Source: Pseudomonas sp. GV085
Lineage (GTDB): Bacteria > Pseudomonadota > Gammaproteobacteria > Pseudomonadales > Pseudomonadaceae
Length of the DNA: 64,000 nucleotides
Assembly (NCBI RefSeq): GCF_003050925.1
Contig: NZ_QAOV01000003.1
Location: forward strand, 310,001-374,000
Direction of reading: 5' to 3'
Below, in pieces: positions 38,263 to 47,457 of the stretch (position 1 is the first letter of the stretch; every line of letters begins with the position of its first letter). The notes beneath the pieces are model-generated. The model was not told the DNA's origin. It worked only from the letters and a program-made list of their open reading frames with translations, and ran no database searches. The translations under genes were made by a program, and so were the position numbers.

Positions 38263-39300
38263 ATGAAGTCGCGCATCTGGCGTTTGGCCGGCGTTGGTTT
38301 GCTGTGTGTCAGTGTCACGGCGCAAACGATGGCCGATGAGCCACAAAACCATGACCGTGATGGCGGGCAACACGGCCAGGGCGGGCATCGGGGTGACAAT
38401 CAGGGCCATGGTGGCAACAACCCGCCGCGCCCGCAAAACAGCCAGCCGCAGAGCGAGCCTCGTGCGCAGAACAACGACAACCGCCAGTACGAGCACAACG
38501 GCCAGAATCAGCATCAGAACAATGGCCAGTGGCAGAACCGTCCAGCGCCGGATTTCAACAGCCGGGTTCGCTCGCCGCCGCCTGCGCCGCAGTTACCGGC
38601 CACTGACATGCCGATCCAGCCTCGTCCCGACACCGTGCACCAGACCCAGCCGCCGCAGCGCGGTTACTACCAGGACCAGCCGCGTCGCAATAATTACAAC
38701 CAGCGCTGGAATGGCTACACAGTCGCACCGTCCTATGACAATCACATGCAGGGGCGCTCGAGTGGATACGGTAACGGCTGGGGGCCAGGCCCCAGGTATC
38801 GCCCCGGCCAGATGATCGACCGCTTCCCCGAACGCCACTTCCGCGTGCCTTACCGTGGCATGGATTACTACTATTCCGGCGGTTACTGGTATCGCCCGCT
38901 CGGCCCGCGCTATGAAGTGGTGAAGCCACCGCGCGGGATTCGCGTCAGATACCTGCCCGATTACGCCCAGCAAGTGTTCATCGGCGGGGCACTGCTGTTC
39001 CTTGCGGCCGGTTCGTATTACGCCTATGAGGAAAGCACTCAGGACTACGTCGTGGTCGAGCCGCAGGTTGGCGAACCACCGGCCGGCAGCAATGGTTATG
39101 ACGTGGAGGCGTATCCGGCCAACGGTCAGTCGACGGAGCAGGTCGGTCGGGATGGCTACGAGTGTTATCAATACGCGGTGCAGCAGAGTGGTTTCGATCC
39201 ACGAACCGCTACCTACCAGCCAGACCCGTCGGTGGTGCAAGCCTACCGACAGGCCCAGGGCAACTGCCTGAGCAGTCGCGGTTATCAGGTGAATTACTGA
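38263..39300 (+). CDS. DUF6515 family secreted protein with Gln/Asn-rich N-terminal half
   Basis: Function unknown. The start at 38263 (MKSRIWRLAGVGLLCVSV) has GAGGAAAAGC upstream and gives 345 residues; an ATG at 38251 is an alternative. A signal peptide (cleavage near TMADEP) is followed by about 150 residues of low complexity rich in Gln, Asn, Gly, His, Arg and Pro. A folded tyrosine-rich region follows (FPERHFRVPYRGMDYYYSGGYWYRP), then a hydrophobic segment at about residues 241-258 (VFIGGALLFLAAGSYYAY). The C-terminal domain has two cysteines. The family is probably envelope-associated. The stop is seven bases from the convergent CDF gene's stop, overlapping it. Confidence 0.78.
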   Translation: MKSRIWRLAGVGLLCVSVTAQTMADEPQNHDRDGGQHGQGGHRGDNQGHGGNNPPRPQNSQPQSEPRAQNNDNRQYEHNGQNQHQNNGQWQNRPAPDFNSRVRSPPPAPQLPATDMPIQPRPDTVHQTQPPQRGYYQDQPRRNNYNQRWNGYTVAPSYDNHMQGRSSGYGNGWGPGPRYRPGQMIDRFPERHFRVPYRGMDYYYSGGYWYRPLGPRYEVVKPPRGIRVRYLPDYAQQVFIGGALLFLAAGSYYAYEESTQDYVVVEPQVGEPPAGSNGYDVEAYPANGQSTEQVGRDGYECYQYAVQQSGFDPRTATYQPDPSVVQAYRQAQGNCLSSRGYQVNY

Positions 39301-40199
39301 ACCCGGGCGGCTTTCACCACTTCCCGCGGGTCGGCGTGCACCAGCACTTCGGCGCGTGGGTAGGCGTTGTGAATGGCCGCGGCAGCCTGATCGCTGATGC
39401 CGTGGGCGACTGACAGCGTCAGTTCCCCCGGCAACTCCAGATGTAACTGCACAAACCACTGGTTGCCGGAGATCCGCGTACGCAAGTCATGGGCACCCAA
39501 CACACCGGGTACGCTGCACGCCAATTCCAGCATGTGCTGGCTGACATCCGGCGGCAGTTCTTCATCCATCAACACCGCAAAACTCTCCCGGGCGATCCGC
39601 ACTGCGCTCCAAAAGATATAAGCGGCGATGCCCAGGCCAAACCAGGCGTCGACCTGATCCCAGCCAAACCCGGCCAGTACCAGCGCCAGCAGAATGCTGC
39701 CGTTGAGCAACAGGTCCGAACGGTAATGCAGCGAGTCGGCACGCACCGCGTTGGAGCCGGTAGCCTTGACCACCCGATGTTGCAACATCAGCAAGGCCAG
39801 GGTCAGGGCGAGCGAGAACACAATCACACCGATGCTGATCCACGGCGCGCCGACCGGTTCGGGATGTTTCAGCCGATCAAAGGCCTGCATTGCAATCAGT
39901 ACCGCACTGCCGCCAATGAACAACGCCTGGGCCATGCCCGACAACGACTCGGCCTTGCCGTGGCCGTAGCGATGATCGTCGTCGGCCGGACGCAGGGCGT
40001 AATGCACCGCCAGCAGGTTGAGTAATGAGGTGACGCCGTCGAGTGCCGAGTCGGTGAGCCCGGCGAGCATGCTCACCGAGCCGCTCAGCCACCAGGCAAT
40101 GGCTTTGGCGACGATCAGGGTGCACGCCACCGCCACCGAGGCACGGGTCGCCAGCCGCAGCAGGCGGGCGTGTTCGGAGCTGGAGGTCATAATGGCCAT
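39294..40199 (-). CDS. Cation diffusion facilitator (FieF/YiiP-type) metal exporter
   Basis: Proton-coupled exporter of divalent metals (Zn, Fe or Cd likely), inner membrane. The 301-residue protein has six helices. The metal site residues are visible: DSALD in helix 2 and HYRSD in helix 5. The Zn-bridging loop histidines (DDDHRYGHGKAESLS) are followed by a C-terminal cytoplasmic domain (GVLGAHDLRTRISGNQWFVQLHLELPG). I use the ATG at 40199; an internal ATG at 40190 (MTSSSEHARLL) is also possible. The 3' end overlaps the DUF6515 gene by seven bases. Confidence 0.9.
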   Translation of the reverse strand: MAIMTSSSEHARLLRLATRASVAVACTLIVAKAIAWWLSGSVSMLAGLTDSALDGVTSLLNLLAVHYALRPADDDHRYGHGKAESLSGMAQALFIGGSAVLIAMQAFDRLKHPEPVGAPWISIGVIVFSLALTLALLMLQHRVVKATGSNAVRADSLHYRSDLLLNGSILLALVLAGFGWDQVDAWFGLGIAAYIFWSAVRIARESFAVLMDEELPPDVSQHMLELACSVPGVLGAHDLRTRISGNQWFVQLHLELPGELTLSVAHGISDQAAAAIHNAYPRAEVLVHADPREVVKAARVQ

Positions 40200-40231
40200 C
40201 GTTACTTGAAGAGTCCTTTTGCGCGCAGGGA

Positions 40232-40651
40232 TTATGCGGCGGGTTGCAGGCCGAACATCGCCAGTTGCTGAGTGCTGCCTTTGCTCTGGATCAGGCGTGG
40301 ATCGTCCAGCGGGAAGCTTCGGCCCAGTTCGCTTTCCAGAATAGTCTGTAACTTGCGGTTATCGACTTTACCGTCGGGGCCGATGGCGTCCTTGAGTTTT
40401 TGCGGGTCGACCTGGGCGGTCTTGCCCGGTTCGAAGTAAATCGCGCCGGTGGCGAAGTCCACGGCAAACGCGATCAGGCCGGGGATGATGTAGAACAGCA
40501 GGCCAACGGCGTCGAGCGCGGCGATGGCCGGGTCGATCTTGCCTTCGATCTGGCCACGGCGATCGGGGTAGAAGATCGAACCGCAGGCCGTCACTTGAGT
40601 CAGCAAGGTTGCGACCAGAACACCGCCAATCAGGCGAAAGGGAGCACGCAT
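40232..40651 (-). CDS. Small lipoprotein, conserved hypothetical
   Basis: The product has 139 residues from the ATG at 40651, which has AGGAG seven bases upstream. It begins MRAPFRLIGGVLVATLL with a lipobox ending TAC (cysteine near residue 23) and GSIFYPDRRGQIEGKIDP. A hydrophobic stretch LDAVGLLFYIIPGLIAFAVDF follows, then a polar C-terminal half. The function is unknown. The gene lies between the CDF exporter and hrpB, as I recall for P. aeruginosa too. The open frame extends upstream past the hrpB start but has no further good start. Confidence 0.82.
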   Translation of the reverse strand: MRAPFRLIGGVLVATLLTQVTACGSIFYPDRRGQIEGKIDPAIAALDAVGLLFYIIPGLIAFAVDFATGAIYFEPGKTAQVDPQKLKDAIGPDGKVDNRKLQTILESELGRSFPLDDPRLIQSKGSTQQLAMFGLQPAA

Positions 40652-40751
40652 ATGAAATCTCCTGAGTAGAACGCCAATAACGTTACTGGTTAGAGCCCAG
40701 ACTACGCCAAACAGTTCGCCGTTATACTCGCCGCTCTGTTTTGGAGCCAGC

Positions 40752-43268
40752 ATGATTTCTTTGCCGATCGATGAAGTTTTACCCGCCCTGCGTGAAGCCC
40801 TCGCTACACGCCACGAAGCCGTGCTCGAAGCGCCGCCCGGTGCCGGTAAAACCACCCGCGTGCCTTTGGCCTTGCTCAACGAACCGTGGCTGGCCGGGCA
40901 GACCATCCTGATGCTCGAACCCCGCCGGTTGGCCGCACGCGCAGCAGCGGAGCGGCTGGCCAGTGAGCTGGGGGAGAAGGTCGGCGAAACCGTGGGTTAT
41001 CGCATTCGCCTCGACAGCAAGGTCGGCCCCAACACTCGTATCGAAGTGGTCACCGAAGGCATCCTCACCCGGCGCCTGCAGGACGACCCGGCGCTGGAAG
41101 GCGTGGGTCTGCTGATCTTCGATGAATTTCACGAGCGCAGTCTCGACGCTGATCTGGCGTTGGCCCTGAGCCTCAATGGCCGCGAACTGTTCCGTGACGA
41201 TCAGCCGCTGAAAATCCTCTTGATGTCCGCCACGCTCGAAGGCGAACGCTTGGCCGGGTTGCTCGACGACGCGCCGATCTTGCGCAGCGAAGGGCGCATG
41301 TACCCGGTGGCGATGCGCTGGGGGCGGCCGTTCCAGTCGGGTGAATTCATCGAGCCGCGCCTGGTGCAGACCATCCTCGAAGCCTTGAACGACGAGACCG
41401 GCAGCGTGCTGGTGTTCCTGCCGGGGCAGGCGGAAATCCGTCGCGTGCATCAGCAACTGGCCGATTCTCTGGGCGATAACCCACAAGTTTTGTTGTGTCC
41501 GTTGCACGGTGAGCTGGACCTGGCGGCACAACGGGCGGCAATCGATCCGGCGCCACCGGGCAAGCGCAAAGTGGTGCTGGCCACCAACATCGCCGAAACC
41601 AGTTTGACCATCGACGGCGTGCGCGTGGTGATCGATGCGGGGCTGGCGCGGGTGCCGCGTTTCGACCCTGGCAGCGGCATGACCCGTCTCGACACCCAAC
41701 GCATTTCCAAGGCCAGCGCCACCCAGCGTGCTGGCCGGGCCGGGCGCCTGGAGCCCGGGGTGTGTTATCGCCTGTGGTCCCAGGACCAGCACGAGCAACT
41801 GGCGGCCTATGGCAGCGCAGAAATCCTTTCGGCGGACCTCGCCGGGCTGGCCTTGCAACTGGGGCGCTGGGGCGTGACACCGGGGCAACTGGTGTGGCTC
41901 GACGTACCGCCAGCCGCTGCTTATGCACAGGCCCAGGATCTGCTCGAACGCCTGGGAGCACTGGAGGGTGAAGCGCTGACCCGTCACGGTCAGGCCATGG
42001 CCGAACTGCCGGCGCATCCGCGCATCGCGCATTTGCTGTTGCGTGGCCAGGCACTGGGTCTGGCGGACATGGCCTGCGATGTCGCGGCGCTGCTCGGCGA
42101 GCGCGATATCTTGCGCGGCGGCGGGGCGGACTTGCACAGCCGACTGGTATTGCTGTCTGGTGAAGAGCGGGCCGCACGCGGTGCCCAGGGGGGCGTGCAG
42201 CGCGCACGGCAACTGGCGCGGCAGTATCGTGGTTACCTGCGCGGCAAAGCGACGGAGCCGGTCAGCGATCCGGATCATCCGCGCTGGCTCGGCGCGTTGC
42301 TGGCGCTGGCCTATCCCGACCGGGTCTCCCAACAACGGCGCGCCGGTGGTGCGGAATATCGCTTGGCCAACGGACGTGCCGCACTGTTCGCCGAGGCCGA
42401 CAGCCTGATGAAGCAGCCGTGGCTGGTGATCGCCGATCTGGGCAGTCGTCAGGGGCAGCGTGAGGAGCGGATTTACCTGGCGACGGACTTCGATCCGGCG
42501 CTGTTCGATTCAGTGCTGGCAGAGCAGGTGCGCTGCGTCGATCAGCTGGATTGGGACGAGCGTGAAGGCGTGCTGCGGGCCGAGCGTCAGCGCAAGGTTG
42601 GTGAACTGATCCTCAGCCGCGAGCCGCTGACAGGCCTCGACGAAACTGCTCGCAGCCAGGCGCTGGTAAACCTGGTGCGGCGCAAAGGCCTGGAGCTGTT
42701 GCCGTGGACTCCGGAGCTGCGTCAGTGGCAGGCGCGGGTCGCGTTGTTGCGGCAACTGGACCTCGCCGGCAAAGGCGAGAGCGAATGGCCGGACGTTAGC
42801 GACGCGGCGCTGCTCAAAAGCCTGGAACAGTGGCTGATGCCGTATCTGGGCAAGGTTTCCCGGCTCAGTCACTTCGCCAATCTGGACCTGTCGAACATCG
42901 TCCACAACCTGCTGCCGTGGCCGCTGCCGCAGCGGCTGGACGAGCTGGCGCCGCATCATTTGAGCGTGCCGTCGGGCTCGTCGATTCGTCTGGACTACAG
43001 CGAGCAGCCGCCGATTCTGGCGGTGCGTTTGCAGGAGTTGTTCGGCCTGGCGGAAACCCCGCGCATCGCCGGGGGGCGGCAGGTAGTCAAGCTGCATCTG
43101 TTGTCCCCGGCGCGGCGGCCGGTGCAGGTGACCCAGGACCTGGCGAACTTCTGGCGCAGTACCTACGCCGAAGTGAAGAAGGATTTGAAGGGGCGTTATC
43201 CCAAACATTACTGGCCGGATGATCCACTGGTGGCCGAAGCCACCGCGCGGATCAAACCCCGTAAATAA
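40752..43268 (+). CDS. hrpB: ATP-dependent helicase HrpB
   Basis: DEAH-box RNA helicase family protein of 838 residues; in bacteria its role is poorly defined, with mRNA processing and envelope links reported. Motifs in order: Walker A PPGAGKTTRVPLALL (near residue 27), DEFHERSLDADLAL (DEFH variant of DEAH, near 122), LMSATLEGERLAGLL, VLATNIAETSLTIDGVRVVID and QRAGRAGRLEPGVCYRL. The HrpB-specific C-terminal domain covers the last 150 residues. It is divergent from the small lipoprotein gene; the 101-base gap should hold both promoters. Confidence 0.95.
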   Translation: MISLPIDEVLPALREALATRHEAVLEAPPGAGKTTRVPLALLNEPWLAGQTILMLEPRRLAARAAAERLASELGEKVGETVGYRIRLDSKVGPNTRIEVVTEGILTRRLQDDPALEGVGLLIFDEFHERSLDADLALALSLNGRELFRDDQPLKILLMSATLEGERLAGLLDDAPILRSEGRMYPVAMRWGRPFQSGEFIEPRLVQTILEALNDETGSVLVFLPGQAEIRRVHQQLADSLGDNPQVLLCPLHGELDLAAQRAAIDPAPPGKRKVVLATNIAETSLTIDGVRVVIDAGLARVPRFDPGSGMTRLDTQRISKASATQRAGRAGRLEPGVCYRLWSQDQHEQLAAYGSAEILSADLAGLALQLGRWGVTPGQLVWLDVPPAAAYAQAQDLLERLGALEGEALTRHGQAMAELPAHPRIAHLLLRGQALGLADMACDVAALLGERDILRGGGADLHSRLVLLSGEERAARGAQGGVQRARQLARQYRGYLRGKATEPVSDPDHPRWLGALLALAYPDRVSQQRRAGGAEYRLANGRAALFAEADSLMKQPWLVIADLGSRQGQREERIYLATDFDPALFDSVLAEQVRCVDQLDWDEREGVLRAERQRKVGELILSREPLTGLDETARSQALVNLVRRKGLELLPWTPELRQWQARVALLRQLDLAGKGESEWPDVSDAALLKSLEQWLMPYLGKVSRLSHFANLDLSNIVHNLLPWPLPQRLDELAPHHLSVPSGSSIRLDYSEQPPILAVRLQELFGLAETPRIAGGRQVVKLHLLSPARRPVQVTQDLANFWRSTYAEVKKDLKGRYPKHYWPDDPLVAEATARIKPRK

Positions 43269-43270
43269 CG

Positions 43271-43298
43271 GCTGAACGCTGAACGCTGAACGCTGAAC
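43271..43298. repeat. Four tandem copies of GCTGAAC
   Basis: Perfect 7-base tandem repeat, four copies, directly after the hrpB stop. It is followed by a partial REP-type sequence (TGTGGCGAGGGGGATC, 43301-43316) that reaches the stop codon of the minus-strand lysR gene. No second arm is visible. Confidence 0.85.
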
Positions 43299-43314
43299 TC
43301 TGTGGCGAGGGGGA

Positions 43315-44235
43315 TCACTGCGATCTTTCGGATTTCGCCGTGAGTTGTTCGCGGCAATAGTCCGCGAACAACTGCGCCGGTTTGGTCAGTTGCCCGCGCT
43401 TGAGCCAGGCCGCTACCAACCCTGAACCGGTGACGTTTTCGGCAATGTCCACGCACACCACTTTCTGCCCGTCGTAGGTGCACTCCGAATGCGGCTTGGT
43501 CACCAGTATCGAAAAACCAAAGCCCTGGCCGACCATGCCGCGCACCATCTCGATGGATGGAGAGCTGAAGGCGATGCGTGGGGTCAGGCCCAGCTCATCG
43601 AACAGGCTGACGAAGTACGTCCGGCTCGGCTGTACGTCCAGAAGAATCATCGGCTCCAGGCACAGATCCCGCAGCGACACTTGTGCCTGTTGGGCAAAGC
43701 GGTGATCCGCCGGTAGTAATGCGTAAGGTCGTTGCGCCGGCATCAGCGGTTCGGTTTCGATGGTGCCGTCCAGATCGTGCTCGTAAAGGATCGCCAGATC
43801 GAAGGCGCCGGAGGTCAGGCCCTGTACCAACTCCTGCTGCTCGCCGTCGCGAATGCGGATTTCCACGCCCGGATACAACGCCGAGAACCCCGCCATCAGT
43901 TGCGGCAGGTACAGCGGCGCGACGGTTTCGAAACAGCCAATATCGATCTGCCCGGACACCACATCGTTGTCGGCCAGGGCGTTCTGTTCGAACTCCCTGG
44001 CCATGCGCAGCAGTTCCTGGGCCTTGCGATAGAAGCGCGCACCGCTGGGGGTCAACGACACACCCTGGGCGTGATGGCGGATCAGCAATTGCACACCGAA
44101 GCTGTCTTCCAGCCCTTTGATGGCCGTGGAGATCGAAGGCTGGGCGATGTACAGCTTGCGCGAGGCTTCGGCGACGCTGCCGCATTCGACGGTGGTGATG
44201 AAGTATTTCAGTTGACGCAGATTGTAGGCAGCCAC
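43315..44235 (-). CDS. LysR family transcriptional regulator
   Basis: Probably controls the divergent aldehyde dehydrogenase/aminotransferase genes. The N-terminal winged helix (NLRQLKYFITTVECGSVAEASRKLYIAQPSISTAIKGLED) is followed by a substrate-binding domain. The GTG at 44235 (MAAYNLRQLKYF) has GAGG six bases upstream and gives 306 residues; the frame runs open further upstream without a fitting start. The terminal residues KSERSQ and stop lie next to a partial REP-type sequence. The ligand is unknown; an amine or amino-acid-like compound would fit the neighbours. Confidence 0.88.
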   Translation of the reverse strand: MAAYNLRQLKYFITTVECGSVAEASRKLYIAQPSISTAIKGLEDSFGVQLLIRHHAQGVSLTPSGARFYRKAQELLRMAREFEQNALADNDVVSGQIDIGCFETVAPLYLPQLMAGFSALYPGVEIRIRDGEQQELVQGLTSGAFDLAILYEHDLDGTIETEPLMPAQRPYALLPADHRFAQQAQVSLRDLCLEPMILLDVQPSRTYFVSLFDELGLTPRIAFSSPSIEMVRGMVGQGFGFSILVTKPHSECTYDGQKVVCVDIAENVTGSGLVAAWLKRGQLTKPAQLFADYCREQLTAKSERSQ

Positions 44236-44312
44236 AGCAAACCTCGGGGGAGAACGGATCAGGCATCCGGGCAATTTGCGCGCCACCCCTATCCGCTCGG
44301 GCAGCGATTTGT

Positions 44313-44333
44313 TGTGGTTGAACAATAACCACA
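44313..44333. promoter_or_regulatory. Putative LysR-type operator
   Basis: TGTGGTT, seven bases, AACCACA: a perfect 7-7-7 dyad in the 226-base divergent region, about 80 bases before the lysR start and 130 before the dehydrogenase start. T-N11-A spacings within it fit the LysR box rule. Confidence 0.5.
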
Positions 44334-44461
44334 TGCGGCACCAGAAGGGAGATTGGCTACGTAGTTTTTTCTTGGCCTGCGAACACATTTTTACTGGTTT
44401 TCCACCGCTTGGGCCTGAGCGACTATCCAATACACAAGAATGTCCTCTGGAGCATCTGAAC

Positions 44462-45952
44462 GTGTTCGAGCTTGAGTATTGGCAACGCAAGGCCGCTTCC
44501 CTGCGGTTTCCCGACCAGGCGGTGATCGGCGGCCAGCACCGCGCGGCGCAGTCGGGGCAGACTTTCGCCGCGATCAACCCTGCTACCGGGCAATGCCTGG
44601 CCAACGTTGCCGCTTGCGGCGAAGAAGACGTGAACGCGGCGGTGCGTAATGCGCGGCAGGTCTTCGAGGCGGGCACCTGGGCGGCGCGCCCGCCGACCGA
44701 ACGCAAGCAGGTGCTGTTGCGCCTGGCCGACTTGATCCTCGAAAACCGTGAAGAGCTGGCGCTGCTCGACTCGCTGAACATGGGCAAACCCGTCGCCGAT
44801 GCCTACAACATCGACGTGCCGGGTGCCGCTGGAGTGTTCCGCTGGTACGCCGAAAGCCTCGACAAACTCTACGATCAGGTCGCGCCGAGTGCGCAGAATG
44901 TGCTGGCGACCATTACCCGCGAAGCCCTCGGCGTGGTGGCTGCCGTGGTGCCGTGGAATTTCCCCCTGGACATGGCGGCGTGGAAACTCGCCCCGGCCCT
45001 GGCCGCCGGTAACTCGGTGATCCTCAAGCCGGCCGAGCAGTCGCCGTTTTCCGCCCTGCGCCTGGCTGAACTGGCGCTGGAAGCCGGTGTACCTGCGGGT
45101 GTGTTGAACGTGCTGCCGGGCCTCGGCGAGCAGACCGGCAAGGCCCTCGGCCTGCACCCGGACGTCGACTGTCTGGTGTTCACCGGCTCCACCGAAGTCG
45201 GCAAATATTTCATGCAGTACTCGGCCCAGTCGAACCTCAAGCAGGTGTGGCTGGAATGCGGTGGCAAGAGTGCGAACCTGGTGTTTGCCGATTGTCAGGA
45301 CCTGGATCTGGCGGCCGAGAAAGCCGCATTCGGCATCTTCTTCAATCAGGGTGAAGTCTGCTCGGCCAACTCGCGGTTGCTGGTGCAGCGCTCGATCCAT
45401 GACGAATTCGTCGAACGCCTCAAGGCCCAGGCCGAACGCTGGTTGCCGGGGGATCCGCTGGACCCGTCGAGCGCCGCCGGGGCCATCGTCGACAGCCGTC
45501 AGACCGCGCGCATCATGAAGTTCATCCAGCAGGCCGAGCAGCAAGGCGCGAGCAAAGTCTGTGGCGGTCGACAGTCGATCTTCAACGGCTCCGACAACTT
45601 CATCCAGCCGACGATTTTTACCGGTGTGACCCCGGACATGCCGCTGTTTCGCGATGAAGTGTTCGGCCCGGTACTGGCCGTCACGGCGTTCGACGATGAG
45701 GCCCACGCCTTGCAACTGGCCAACGACAGCGTCTACGGTCTGGCGGCTTCGCTGTGGACCGACGACCTCAATCGCGCTCACCGTGTGGCGAGACAATTGC
45801 GGGCCGGTACGGTGTCGGTCAACAGCGTCGATGCGCTGGACGTGACCGTGCCTTTTGGCGGCGGCAAGCAGTCGGGTTTCGGTCGCGACCTGTCCCTGCA
45901 TTCATTCGATAAATACACCCAGTTGAAGACCACCTGGTTTCAATTGCGCTGA
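44462..45952 (+). CDS. Aldehyde dehydrogenase, PuuC-like
   Basis: NAD(P)-dependent aldehyde oxidation; by similarity of pattern to E. coli PuuC, likely gamma-glutamyl-aminobutyraldehyde or another omega-amino aldehyde. I select the GTG at 44462 (MFELEYWQRKAASL), with GGAG nine bases upstream, giving 496 residues against 495 for PuuC. Key residues: PWNFPLDMAAWKLAPALAAG, the catalytic glutamate in LECGGKSANLVF and the catalytic cysteine in FFNQGEVCSANSRLL. An open frame upstream to 44276 is not family-like. It is followed after 21 bases by the aminotransferase. Confidence 0.9.
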   Translation: MFELEYWQRKAASLRFPDQAVIGGQHRAAQSGQTFAAINPATGQCLANVAACGEEDVNAAVRNARQVFEAGTWAARPPTERKQVLLRLADLILENREELALLDSLNMGKPVADAYNIDVPGAAGVFRWYAESLDKLYDQVAPSAQNVLATITREALGVVAAVVPWNFPLDMAAWKLAPALAAGNSVILKPAEQSPFSALRLAELALEAGVPAGVLNVLPGLGEQTGKALGLHPDVDCLVFTGSTEVGKYFMQYSAQSNLKQVWLECGGKSANLVFADCQDLDLAAEKAAFGIFFNQGEVCSANSRLLVQRSIHDEFVERLKAQAERWLPGDPLDPSSAAGAIVDSRQTARIMKFIQQAEQQGASKVCGGRQSIFNGSDNFIQPTIFTGVTPDMPLFRDEVFGPVLAVTAFDDEAHALQLANDSVYGLAASLWTDDLNRAHRVARQLRAGTVSVNSVDALDVTVPFGGGKQSGFGRDLSLHSFDKYTQLKTTWFQLR

Positions 45953-45973
45953 TAACAAAACGGAGAACTGGCG

Positions 45974-47344
45974 ATGACCACACCACGTGACACCCGCGAC
46001 TATCAGGCCGCCGACGCTGCGCACCACATCCATGCGTTCGTCGATCAGAAAGCCCTCAACGACGAGGGGCCACGGGTGATGGTCCGTGGCGAGCGCCTGC
46101 ACCTGTGGGACAACGATGGCCGGCGTTACCTCGACGGCATGTCCGGGCTGTGGTGCACCAACCTCGGTTACGGGCGCAAGGACCTGGCCTTTGCTGCGAG
46201 CCGGCAGCTGGAACAGCTGCCGTACTACAACATGTTTTTCCACACCACCCACCCGCAGGTGATCGAACTCTCCGAGTTGCTGTTCAGCCTGCTGCCGGGT
46301 CACTACAGCCACGCGATCTATACCAACTCCGGCTCCGAAGCCAACGAGGTGTTGATCCGCACGGTGCGGCGTTACTGGCAGGTACTCGGCAAGCCCGAGA
46401 AGAGAATCATGATCGGCCGCTGGAACGGTTACCACGGTTCGACCCTGGCCGCGACGGCACTGGGTGGCATGAAGTTCATGCACGAAATGGGCGGCATGAT
46501 TCCGGACATCGAGCACATCGACGAGCCGTACTTCTTTGCTCATGAGGGCAACCTGACGCCGGCGGAATTCGGTCTGCGTGCAGCACAGCAACTGGAAGCG
46601 AAGATTCTCGAGCTGGGCGCCGGCAAGGTCGCAGGCTTCATCGCCGAACCGTTCCAGGGCGCGGGCGGGATGATCTTCCCGCCTGAAAGCTACTGGCCAG
46701 AAGTCCAGCGTATCTGCCGCAAGTACGACGTGCTGCTGTGCGCCGATGAAGTGATCGGTGGCTTTGGTCGTACCGGCGAATGGTTTGCCCATGAGTACTT
46801 CGGTTTCGAGCCGGACACCCTGTCCATAGCCAAGGGGCTGACCTCGGGCTACATCCCCATGGGCGGCTTGATCCTGTCGAAAAAAATGGCCTCGGTGCTG
46901 GTGGAGCAGGGCGGTGTGTTTGCTCACGGCCTGACCTATTCCGGGCACCCGGTGGCGGCAGCGGTGGCGATTGCCAACCTCAAGGCCTTGCGCGATGAAG
47001 GCGTGGTGACGCGGGTCAAGGATGACATCGGCCCGTACCTGCAACAGTGCCTGCGCGAAGTGTTCGGCAAGCACCCGCTGGTGGGGGACATCCAGGGCAC
47101 CGGCATGGTCGCGGCGTTGCAACTGGCCGAAGACAAATCCACTCGCAAGCGTTTCGCCAACGAGAACGACATCGCCTGGCGCTGCCGTACGATTGGTTTT
47201 GAGGAGGGGGTGATCATTCGCTCGACCTTGGGCCGGATGATCATGGCGCCGGCGTTGATTGCCAGTCGTGAGGAGATTGATGAGCTGATCAGCAAGACCC
47301 TGAAAGCGATGGATCGCACGGCGCAGGAGTACGGTCGGCTCTGA
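45974..47344 (+). CDS. Class III omega-aminotransferase (SpuC-like)
   Basis: PLP enzyme predicted to transfer the amino group from a terminal amine (putrescine, beta-alanine or a similar compound) to pyruvate or another keto acid. The 456-residue length equals P. aeruginosa putrescine-pyruvate aminotransferase SpuC. Shared blocks include LDGMSGLWCTNLGYGRKDL, YTNSGSEANEVLIR, GRWNGYHGSTLAATALGG, the cofactor aspartate in LLCADEVIGGFGRTGEWF and the PLP lysine in SIAKGLTSGYIPMGG. Its product would feed the adjacent aldehyde dehydrogenase. Substrate choice cannot be read from sequence. Confidence 0.9.
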   Translation: MTTPRDTRDYQAADAAHHIHAFVDQKALNDEGPRVMVRGERLHLWDNDGRRYLDGMSGLWCTNLGYGRKDLAFAASRQLEQLPYYNMFFHTTHPQVIELSELLFSLLPGHYSHAIYTNSGSEANEVLIRTVRRYWQVLGKPEKRIMIGRWNGYHGSTLAATALGGMKFMHEMGGMIPDIEHIDEPYFFAHEGNLTPAEFGLRAAQQLEAKILELGAGKVAGFIAEPFQGAGGMIFPPESYWPEVQRICRKYDVLLCADEVIGGFGRTGEWFAHEYFGFEPDTLSIAKGLTSGYIPMGGLILSKKMASVLVEQGGVFAHGLTYSGHPVAAAVAIANLKALRDEGVVTRVKDDIGPYLQQCLREVFGKHPLVGDIQGTGMVAALQLAEDKSTRKRFANENDIAWRCRTIGFEEGVIIRSTLGRMIMAPALIASREEIDELISKTLKAMDRTAQEYGRL

Positions 47345-47368
47345 CTTTGTAGCGTTCTTGCGGGCCTC

Positions 47369-47457
47369 TTCGCGGGCAAGCCCGCTCCCACAGGATTTGT
47401 GTCGGCCGCACGTTTTGGGCACGACATATAACCTGTGGGAGCGGGCTTGCCCGCGAA
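47369..47457. repeat. REP-type inverted repeat pair, GAGCGGGCTTGCCCGCG class
   Basis: Perfect 26-base arms at 47369-47394 and 47432-47457 (CCTGTGGGAGCGGGCTTGCC core). It lies 24 bases after the aminotransferase stop and separates it from the ABC transporter genes. Confidence 0.9.
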
